A stretch of DNA of 8,291 bases from Acidobacteriota bacterium. Lineage in GTDB: Bacteria > Acidobacteriota > Holophagae > Holophagales > Holophagaceae. Under the pieces are notes generated by a model. It was not told where the DNA came from. It saw nothing but the letters and a program-made list of their open reading frames with translations, and ran no database searches. Position numbers and translations under genes: made by a program. Below are positions 1 to 4,483 of the stretch, piece after piece (positions within the stretch are counted from its first letter, which is position 1; the number at the start of each line of letters is the position of its first letter). Location: positions 1-8,291 of the forward strand of contig JAJYBX010000067.1 of NCBI GenBank assembly GCA_021778785.1, read 5' to 3'.

Positions 1-1
1 C

Positions 2-751
2 CTGGCCGAGGCCAATTCGACGATCGACCTGCGCCCCGTGGTGGCGGACCTCACCTCCGGCAACGCCCGGGAGCTGCTCTCCGGCTTCGACCTCATCTGC
101 GATGGCACCGACAACTTCGAGGCCCGCTTCCTCATCAACGACGTGGCCATCCTCACGGGCACGCCCTGGATCTACGCCGGGGCCATCGGCGGGGAGGGCC
201 TGGTGTGGCCCCTGAACCCGCCGACGACGCCCTGCCTGCGCTGCCTGATCGAGGAACCCCCCGCCGGCGGCGACGTGGACACCTGCGACAGCGCCGGTGT
301 GCTGGGCCCCGCCGTGGGCGTCATCGGCAGCTGGGCCGCCCTGGAGGCGATCAAGGTCCTCACGGGCCGGACGCCCCACGCCGAGCTGGCCCGGTTCGAC
401 TTCTGGGAGGACGAGCGCCAGTTCCTGAAGCCGCCGAAGACGCGCTGCCGCTTCTGCACGGAGCGCATCACCGAATTCCTGGACGCCCGCTGGACCCTCA
501 AGGCCAGCCCCCTCTGCGGCCTGGAGGGCGTGCAGATCCGCGTGAACCCGCCCGGCAGGCTCGACCTGGACGCCCTGAAGACGCGCCTCGAGACCCGCAC
601 CCGCAGCCCCTGGAAGCGGGCGGGCCTGATGCTCAAGGGCCAGGAAGGCCCCGACGAGATCACCCTCTTCGCCGACGGCCGCGCCCTCGTCCACGGCCCC
701 ATGACCCCCGAGCGGGCCCGGAGCTGGTACACCGAGGTGGTGGGGTGCTGA
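2..751 (+). CDS. ThiF/MoeB/HesA-family adenylyltransferase, 5'-truncated by window
   Basis: This is an E1-like enzyme that adenylates the C-terminal glycine of a ubiquitin-like sulfur carrier (ThiS or MoaD type) in thiamine or molybdopterin synthesis. The reading frame is open from base 2, so the N-terminal ATP-binding glycine loop lies outside the window. Visible signatures are the CDGTDNFEARFLIND stretch typical of the nucleotide-binding fold, two zinc cysteine pairs (CLRC at 233-244 and CRFC at 446-457), and the conserved cysteine in TCDSAGVLGP (codon 284-286). About 80 residues follow the second zinc pair and end in a FADGRALVHG...ARSWY pattern. This tail resembles the C-terminal extension of the ~340-aa ThiF/MoeB proteins of bacilli and is not found in short E. 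coli MoeB. The family is secure; ThiF versus MoeB cannot be decided without the carrier-protein gene. Confidence 0.88.
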   Translation: MAEANSTIDLRPVVADLTSGNARELLSGFDLICDGTDNFEARFLINDVAILTGTPWIYAGAIGGEGLVWPLNPPTTPCLRCLIEEPPAGGDVDTCDSAGVLGPAVGVIGSWAALEAIKVLTGRTPHAELARFDFWEDERQFLKPPKTRCRFCTERITEFLDARWTLKASPLCGLEGVQIRVNPPGRLDLDALKTRLETRTRSPWKRAGLMLKGQEGPDEITLFADGRALVHGPMTPERARSWYTEVVGC

Positions 752-776
752 GCGGGGCCCAAGCGGTTGACTCACC

Positions 777-839
777 GCAGAGAACGCGGAGAACGCCGAG
801 AGAGATGGTCTTTCCTCCGCGGTCTCAGCGTTCTCCGCG
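777..839. repeat. Intergenic inverted repeat with 9-nt tandem units
   Basis: Three successive 9-nt units (gcagagaac, gcggagaac, gccgagaga) occupy 777-803. A 17-nt arm at 785-801 is matched by an inverted copy at 823-839 with one mismatch, leaving a 21-nt loop. The element fills most of the 117-base gap between the adenylyltransferase and rdgB. In its pattern of 'agaac' units next to an inverted copy it resembles short dispersed intergenic repeats found in many bacterial genomes; that comparison is from memory. The hairpin could also end transcription of the upstream gene, although no T-run follows it. Confidence 0.6.
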
Positions 840-868
840 GTTGGCGTTTGTCCTTCTGGGGCTGCTTC

Positions 869-1462
869 ATGCCTAAAGTCCTTCTCGCCTCCCGCAACGC
901 CGGAAAGCTGCGGGAATTCGCGGAACTGCTTCCGGATCTGCGATGGGTGCCCTGGCCTGCAGACGCGCCGGAACTGCCCGAGACCGGCGCCTTCTTCCAG
1001 GACAACGCCCTGCAGAAGGCGGAGGCGGCGCGGGCCTGGTGGCGGGAGCATGGCACGGAGCCCGTGGACGGCGTGCTGGCGGACGATTCGGGCCTCTGCG
1101 TGGACGCGCTCTGGGGCGGCCCCGGTGTGCTCTCCGCCCGCTTCGCACCGGACCTGCCTTCGTACCGCGAGCGGAACGCGCGCCTGCTGGCCATGGTGCC
1201 GGAGGACGCGGACCGCGCCGCCCGCTTCGTCTGCGTGCTGGCCTTCGCGCCCATGAACGGAGCGTCGTCCGCCGTCGGCGGGTCCGTGGAGGGGAGCCTC
1301 GCCTTCGCTCCCCGCGGCGACGGCGGCTTCGGCTACGACCCCATCTTCATCCCGGTGGGATTCGACCGCACCTTCGGCGAACTGCCCGCCGAGGTGAAGC
1401 ACACCCTCAGCCACCGGGCCCGGGCCTGCGCGGCCCTGAAGGCGCGGCTCGACCTTTCCTGA
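869..1462 (+). CDS. rdgB: RdgB/HAM1 dITP/XTP pyrophosphatase
   Basis: A cytosolic house-cleaning enzyme that hydrolyses non-canonical purine triphosphates (dITP, ITP, XTP) to monophosphate and pyrophosphate, keeping them out of DNA and RNA. The 197-residue length equals that of typical bacterial RdgB. Family motifs appear in order: substrate-binding SRNAGKLREF (residues 8-17), FFQDNALQKA (42-51), the catalytic metal-binding DDSGL (72-76), GGFGYDPIF (152-160), and FGELPAEVKHTLSHRARA near the C-terminus with SHR at 181-183. The ATG at 869 is chosen because the family begins immediately with the beta strand KVLLAS. Longer in-frame starts run back into the upstream repeat and would add about 34 Arg-rich residues. 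The SD is weak (ctgggg about 8 bases upstream). The gene stands alone between the repeat and the MarR promoter. Confidence 0.95.
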   Translation: MPKVLLASRNAGKLREFAELLPDLRWVPWPADAPELPETGAFFQDNALQKAEAARAWWREHGTEPVDGVLADDSGLCVDALWGGPGVLSARFAPDLPSYRERNARLLAMVPEDADRAARFVCVLAFAPMNGASSAVGGSVEGSLAFAPRGDGGFGYDPIFIPVGFDRTFGELPAEVKHTLSHRARACAALKARLDLS

Positions 1463-1486
1463 ACGTCCTCCGGAGCGCAGGAGGGG

Positions 1487-1515
1487 TTGACAGGATCCGG
1501 TTCGGTGGACATATT
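1487..1515 (+). promoter_or_regulatory. Candidate sigma70-type promoter of the marR-SRPBCC unit
   Basis: A perfect -35 hexamer TTGACA lies at 1487-1492. After a 17-base spacer comes catatt at 1510-1515, which matches 4 of 6 bases of TATAAT; tattta at 1512-1517 is an alternative with 19-base spacing. The region just downstream is strikingly AT-rich for this window. Transcription would begin near 1522, inside the palindrome described at 1519-1545. Confidence 0.55.
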
Positions 1516-1518
1516 TAT

Positions 1519-1545
1519 TTCGAATCCGTATTATTCGGAGTCGAA
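1519..1545 (+). promoter_or_regulatory. Candidate MarR operator, palindrome overlapping the RBS
   Basis: A 10-bp inverted repeat (ttcgaatccg at 1519-1528, cggagtcgaa at 1536-1545, 9 of 10 positions complementary) surrounds a 7-base AT-only spacer. The heptamer tcgaatc also occurs as a direct repeat at 1520-1526 and 1541-1547, exactly 21 bases apart, which is two helical turns. The site lies just downstream of the -10 candidate and contains the SD ggag (1537-1540, 7 bases before the ATG). MarR-family dimers usually bind palindromes of this size in their own promoters, so autorepression is the natural reading. Binding itself is inferred. Confidence 0.55.
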
Positions 1546-1547
1546 TC

Positions 1548-1979
1548 ATGTCCCTCGACCTCATCCTCCAGCTCCACCGCGCCACCCACCGGGTGGGCCT
1601 CTTCCTCGCCGCCTGGGAGCCCTCCTTGGGCGTGAATCAGGCCGAGGCCCACATCCTGGCCTTCCTCTCCCAGGCCGGGCCGAGCCCCATCGGCGCGGTG
1701 CACCGGGCCTTCGCCCACAAGCGTTCCACCCTCACGGGCGTGCTGGACCGGCTGGAGGGCAAGGGCTGGGTCGCCCGGGAGCCCCACCCGGAGGACCGCC
1801 GCTCCACGCTGCTGCGCCTCACGCCGAAGGGCGTGCGCCAGGCCGCCAAGGTGAAGGAGGCCATGACGGCCCTGGGCAACGCCCTGGCCGAGGAGCTGTC
1901 CCCCCACGCCCTGGCTGCCACGGCCCGCTGCCTGGAGGCCCTGGAGCACGCCGCCGAGCGCGCCGGCGGCGGCGACTGA
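1548..1979 (+). CDS. MarR-family transcriptional regulator
   Basis: A 143-residue winged helix-turn-helix protein of ordinary MarR length. An N-terminal dimerisation helix (residues 1-25) is followed by the DNA-binding domain. Its recognition segment and wing read KRSTLTGVLDRLEGKGWVAREPHPEDRRSTLLRLTPKG (58-95), with the hallmark DRR of the beta-hairpin wing at 83-85. C-terminal helices (97-138) complete the dimer interface. The single cysteine (C128) sits in the last helix, so OhrR-type sensing through an N-terminal cysteine is not indicated. The start is fixed by the SD ggag seven bases upstream. The next gene begins 59 bases downstream in the same direction and is probably co-transcribed. 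Ligand and regulon are unknown; neighbouring position suggests that it controls itself and the SRPBCC protein. Confidence 0.92.
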   Translation: MSLDLILQLHRATHRVGLFLAAWEPSLGVNQAEAHILAFLSQAGPSPIGAVHRAFAHKRSTLTGVLDRLEGKGWVAREPHPEDRRSTLLRLTPKGVRQAAKVKEAMTALGNALAEELSPHALAATARCLEALEHAAERAGGGD

Positions 1980-2038
1980 CCCGCACTCCTCCTTCGTTTT
2001 TCCGTCTGCATCGCCTCCCTTCGAGGCCCGGAGATCCC

Positions 2039-2539
2039 ATGCCCATCCCGACCCCGCCCGCCCACCACGCCCCGCAACCCACGCCCCCCTTCAAGGCCCG
2101 CACGCGATCGTTCGAGTACGCGCAGCACCTGGCGGCCCGCCCCGTCGACGTGATGCCTTTCCTCACCGCCACGGGCGAGCGGGCCTGGGCGAAGGACTGG
2201 AACCCCTTGGTGCTCCTTCCCGAATCCGGTCCCGAAGGCGAGGGGGCCGTGTTCACCACGCCGGACACCTGTTGGGTCTGCACCGAGTTCTCCGCTCCGG
2301 AGGCCGGGCGCCCGGCCCGGATCACCTACGCCCACTTCACGCCGGGCCGGGACGTGACCACGATCCACATCACCCTGGAACCCGAGGGCCGGGGCGGCAC
2401 CCTGGCCCGCATCCGCTACGCCTGGACCGGCCTCGATCCCGAGGGCAACGCCTTCGTCGCCCAGCACACGCCCGCCCGCTTCGCGCGCGACATGAGGGAC
2501 TGGGAGACCGCCCTCAACGCCGCCCTGAAGCGGAGGTAG
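2039..2539 (+). CDS. SRPBCC (START/polyketide-cyclase-like) fold protein
   Basis: A 166-residue soluble protein with no signal peptide or membrane segment. After a Pro-rich N-terminus (residues 1-18) it shows the pattern of one SRPBCC-like subgroup: an initial strand FEYAQHLAARP, a helix PFLTATGERAWAKDWNPLVL, then the paired strands GAVFTT, CWVCTEFS, RITYAHFTPGRDVTTIHITLEP, GTLARIRYAWTGL and the tail GNAFV. This fold makes a deep hydrophobic pocket for lipids or small aromatic molecules. The start is set by a good SD (ggaga, 2030-2034). It probably shares an mRNA with the MarR gene upstream, a common arrangement of regulator plus ligand-binding protein. No catalytic residues can be pointed to, so ligand and activity remain unknown. 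Confidence 0.75.
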   Translation: MPIPTPPAHHAPQPTPPFKARTRSFEYAQHLAARPVDVMPFLTATGERAWAKDWNPLVLLPESGPEGEGAVFTTPDTCWVCTEFSAPEAGRPARITYAHFTPGRDVTTIHITLEPEGRGGTLARIRYAWTGLDPEGNAFVAQHTPARFARDMRDWETALNAALKRR

Positions 2540-2555
2540 CCGCCCGCGCGCGGCT
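2538..2555. terminator. GC hairpin between convergent stop codons
   Basis: A 6-bp perfect stem (agccgc at 2538-2543, gcggct at 2550-2555) spans the 15-base gap between the SRPBCC stop codon and the stop codon of the opposite-strand gene, and takes in bases of both stops. An overlapping 10-base palindrome, ccgcgcgcgg, lies at 2544-2553. Its position suits a bidirectional terminator, but there is no T-run on either side and GC-rich sequence forms such stems easily by chance. Confidence 0.3.
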
Positions 2556-3013
2556 CACCCCAGGGGCGTCTCCTCCGGGGCCGACTGGGGGGGGGCTTCC
2601 GCGAATCCCACCTCGCGCATCTTCACGGCGTCCTGGTAGGCGGCGAGGACGGCGGTGCGGATCCGCAGGTACGAGGTCTCCGTGACCTTGGTGTTGAAGG
2701 TGAGGGTGGCCACCAGGTAATCGCGGCCGTCGGGCATGGTCTGGGGGACGCTCACCTGGACCTGGGGGGGCATGATGGCGCAGGAGCTGCCCTCCCGCAG
2801 GCGGACGGAAAGGGCCTCGCACCAGGCCTGGAGCTGGGGCGTGAGGGCCAGGCCCTGCTCCGGCGAGGCCACCATCACCCGGCCGTAGAGGGTGAAGAAG
2901 AGGCGCAGCTGGGGCGGGTCGAAGGAATGGTTCAGGTAGCCCGACATGCTGGCGATCTGCTGGAAGTCCTTGAGCAGGGCCTGGAGCTTGGGGCTGGGCT
3001 GCAGCTGGGCCAT
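2555..3013 (-). CDS. Unrecognised 152-aa protein translationally coupled to mtnP
   Basis: I do not recognise this family. The protein is soluble-looking, with no signal peptide or membrane helix. Residues 5-25 and 55-75 look helical. A central strand-rich part (80-110) contains the paired stretches AIMPPQVQVSVPQ and YLVATLTFNTKVTETSY. A long helix (113-133) precedes a Pro/Ala/Glu-rich tail. Two cysteines (C65, C78) form no motif. Its ATG overlaps the mtnP stop codon as TGATG, so translation is probably coupled. Third-position G/C bias, the overlap and a sensible amino-acid composition make it a real gene. Context alone would link it to methylthioadenosine salvage, but chance operon partnership is equally possible. 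Confidence 0.75.
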   Translation of the reverse strand: MAQLQPSPKLQALLKDFQQIASMSGYLNHSFDPPQLRLFFTLYGRVMVASPEQGLALTPQLQAWCEALSVRLREGSSCAIMPPQVQVSVPQTMPDGRDYLVATLTFNTKVTETSYLRIRTAVLAAYQDAVKMREVGFAEAPPQSAPEETPLG

Positions 3014-3885
3014 CAGCGCTTCCCGTAGCCGTACTTCGAGACCAGCAGGTCGAGGCGGCGGCGGGCATCGATCGAGACGTGCTCGGGGGCCGTGAAGAGG
3101 GCCGCCTTCAGGGCCTCGCCACAGGCGCAGGGGCGGGGGGCGCCCACCAGGGCGGGCACCGCCGCGCGGAGCAGGGCCTGGGCCTTGTCCACGTTGGCGT
3201 GCATGACCTCCAGCACCGAGGCCGCGTCCACCGCCTCCTCGCCCTCCCGCCAGGCGTCGTAGTCCGTGACCAGGGCGAGGCAGGCGTAGCAGAGCTCCGC
3301 CTCCCGGGCGAGCTTGGCCTCCGTCACCTGGGTCATGCCGATGAGGTCCGCCCCCCAACCCTGGTGCAGGCGGCTCTCGGCACGGGTGGAGAAGGCGGGC
3401 CCCTCCATGCAGACGTAGGTGGCGCCGTCCTCCAGCGGCAGGGCCAGCCGCCGGCCCGCGGCCAGCAGCGCCTCCGAGAGGTGCGGGCAGGTGGGCTCGG
3501 CGAAGCCCACGTGGGCCACCAGGCCGTCGCCGAAGAAGGTGTCCTGCCGGTGCTTCGTCTTGTCCACGAACTGCCGGGCCAGGCGCAGGTCCCCCGGCTT
3601 GTGGCGGGCCTGCAGGCTGCCCACGGCCGAGACGGAGATCAGCCGCTCGACGCCGAGGAATTTCAGGGCCCAGAGGTTCGCCCGGTAGGGCACCTCCGAG
3701 GGCGTGAAGCGGTGCCCCTCGCCGTGCCGGGCCAGGAAGGCCACGGGGGCGCCGTCCAGCGTGCCCAGGTGGACGGGGCCCGAGGGCTCCCCGAAGGGCG
3801 TCTGCACCAGCTCCGTCCGTTCCAGGGCGAGGCCGGCCATCCGGTAGAGTCCACTGCCGCCGAGGATGCCGATGGGTGCCTGCAT
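3013..3885 (-). CDS. mtnP: S-methyl-5'-thioadenosine phosphorylase
   Basis: A cytosolic enzyme that splits 5'-methylthioadenosine, the by-product of polyamine synthesis and other SAM-consuming reactions, with phosphate into adenine and methylthioribose-1-phosphate. The 290-residue length fits the MTAP branch of the trimeric PNP/MTAP family. Motifs are GGSGLY (9-14, phosphate site), RHGEGHRFTPSEVPYRAN (53-70), SAVGSL (86-91), CMEGPAFSTRAES (159-171), MTQVTEAKLAREAELCYA (184-201) and VTDYDAW (206-212). The two Asp of TDYD (D208, D210) correspond to those binding the 6-amino group in human MTAP; guanosine/inosine-type PNPs carry Asn there. This supports adenine specificity. The ATG is chosen for the immediate start at IGILGGSG and an AGGA eight bases upstream. 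That SD lies inside the adjacent inverted-repeat element. No further methionine-salvage gene is in view. Confidence 0.94.
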   Translation of the reverse strand: MQAPIGILGGSGLYRMAGLALERTELVQTPFGEPSGPVHLGTLDGAPVAFLARHGEGHRFTPSEVPYRANLWALKFLGVERLISVSAVGSLQARHKPGDLRLARQFVDKTKHRQDTFFGDGLVAHVGFAEPTCPHLSEALLAAGRRLALPLEDGATYVCMEGPAFSTRAESRLHQGWGADLIGMTQVTEAKLAREAELCYACLALVTDYDAWREGEEAVDAASVLEVMHANVDKAQALLRAAVPALVGAPRPCACGEALKAALFTAPEHVSIDARRRLDLLVSKYGYGKR

Positions 3886-3893
3886 ATAAGAGT

Positions 3894-3898
3894 TCCTA
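3894..3898 (-). promoter_or_regulatory. mtnP Shine-Dalgarno located inside the terminal inverted repeat
   Basis: On the minus strand TAGGA (3898 to 3894) precedes the mtnP ATG by 8 bases, which is good spacing. The site is part of the left 20-base terminal repeat (3888-3907). If the transcript includes the right repeat (4139-4158), the two can pair and mask this SD. Confidence 0.65.
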
Positions 3899-3918
3899 GC
3901 TGGACCCCACGGCGCTGC

Positions 3919-4020
3919 GCGGGGGGTGCCGGGCGAGCGAGGCGAGGAACGCGAGTTAAGCGTAGCAGGCACTACGCGCGAGGAGCGTGACGCTGCCTCG
4001 AGACGCCCGCCACCCCTCGC
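3919..4020. repeat. Hairpin arm A of the inverted-repeat element
   Basis: The outer arms 3919-3935 and 4004-4020 pair at 15 of 17 positions. Inside them cgaggc (3938-3943) pairs with gcctcg (3995-4000). At the tip gcgtag (3960-3965) pairs with ctacgc (3972-3977) around a 6-base loop. The stacked order of stems indicates one long, interrupted hairpin. Variants of gcgagga..gcg recur within it, giving an internally repetitive look. Confidence 0.6.
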
Positions 4021-4027
4021 CCGGAGG

Positions 4028-4127
4028 GATGAAGCCAGCCGGGCGCCCAGCGGCGTCAGGTCCCTTGAACAACGAACCACGTTGCCCTGCGGGCCCTTCC
4101 TTGCGGTGCATCCCGGCTGGCTTCATC
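4028..4127. repeat. Hairpin arm B of the inverted-repeat element
   Basis: A perfect 16-base inverted repeat (gatgaagccagccggg at 4028-4043 and its complement at 4112-4127) encloses 68 bases. Near the centre a small hairpin, caacg (4070-4074) with cgttg (4080-4084), has a 5-base loop. A perfect 16-base match at this spacing is unlikely by chance even in GC-rich DNA. Confidence 0.65.
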
Positions 4128-4204
4128 GCGGCATCGTCGGGCCCAGCTAGGAACTCTTGCATTCTACTTGCCTCGGGGCCCTCGCCATGGAAACCTCAGG
4201 GTTC

Positions 4205-4383
4205 TGACATCGCGTGCTGGATGTTCGGGAAGCAGGTGAGAGTCCTGCGCTGCCCCGCAACGGTATGCACCACGCCCTTCCAGGCGTGAGACCCCAAACC
4301 CGAGCCACTGGGAATCGTCCCGGGAAGGCGAGGGGGGCGCCGAAAGGCCCCGGTCGCGTGCGAGCCCGGAGACCGGTCCTGCA
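4205..4383 (+). ncRNA. Cobalamin (adenosylcobalamin) riboswitch
   Basis: Conserved blocks of the class appear in the right order: GGGAA (4227-4231) leading into gcaggtgagagtcctgc, whose ends 4232-4236 and 4244-4248 form a stem; CCCGCAACGGT (4254-4264); a peripheral hairpin cacgcc/ggcgtg (4271-4276, 4283-4288); CCACTGG (4305-4311) and GGGAAGGC (4322-4329); and the B12 box agcccggagaccggtcctgc (4363-4382). The outer limits are approximate because the P1/P2 strands are variable. It is followed by the B12 receptor gene, as expected. Ligand binding should reduce expression of the uptake operon. No convincing promoter could be seen in the short gap 4159-4204. Confidence 0.93.
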
Positions 4384-4463
4384 TTTCAACCCCCTGTCGC
4401 GGGCACAGGCCGGGCCATGGTCCCCCACCTCTCGAACCGGGGATCCGCCCATGCTTCCGCGGC

Positions 4464-4483
4464 TTCATGCGTGGAGGCATGAA
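4464..4483 (+). promoter_or_regulatory. SD-in-loop hairpin at the btuB start, likely expression platform
   Basis: A perfect 7-bp stem (ttcatgc at 4464-4470, gcatgaa at 4477-4483) closes a 6-base loop. The SD ggagg (4473-4477) occupies the loop and the first base of the 3' strand, and the A of the btuB start codon (4483) is the last paired base. Opening or closing this hairpin, or capturing its loop by the aptamer, would directly change ribosome access. This suggests translational control. No T-run terminator is visible at 4384-4463, only a small stem cctgt/acagg (4393-4397, 4405-4409). Confidence 0.55.

Larger units (their letters stand above)
3888..4158. repeat. Inverted-repeat-bounded structured element (MITE-like or leader RNA)
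   Basis: The ends at 3888-3907 and 4139-4158 are 20-base inverted copies differing at one position (a versus g at 3904). Between them are two further independent inverted repeats, at 3919-4020 and 4028-4127, so the 271-base stretch folds on paper as a three-way junction. The tetramer gcat lies outside both ends (3882-3885 and 4159-4162), a possible remnant of a target duplication, although two extra bases separate it from the left end. No ORF inside looks genuine and there is no transposase. The left end abuts the mtnP start codon; the right end lies about 45 bases upstream of the riboswitch. It may be a non-autonomous mobile element or a structured RNA leader; the sequence alone does not settle which. 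Confidence 0.7.

Noticed and set aside
767..868. 34-residue extension of RdgB from a TTG start
   Set aside because: It would translate the intergenic repeat; the family begins at the KVLLASRN segment.
1467..1484. Possible terminator after rdgB (cctcc/ggagg)
   Set aside because: Only 5 bp with an 8-base loop and no T-run; too weak in GC-rich DNA.
3079..3990. 303-residue plus-strand frame over mtnP
   Set aside because: Shadow of mtnP; no recognisable domain and it runs into the inverted-repeat element.
3886..4080. 65-residue N-terminal extension of mtnP
   Set aside because: The frame stays open through the repeat element, but the extension is Arg/Ser-rich and the family starts at the IGILGGSG strand. 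The ATG at 3885 has its own SD.
4159..4204. Promoter for the btu operon between the repeat element and the riboswitch
   Set aside because: I could find no -35/-10 pair with acceptable spacing; the promoter may lie inside the repeat element, but nothing specific can be pointed to.
3987..4289. 100-residue plus-strand frame across the repeat element and riboswitch
   Set aside because: It crosses two structured non-coding elements, has no family signature and no convincing SD.
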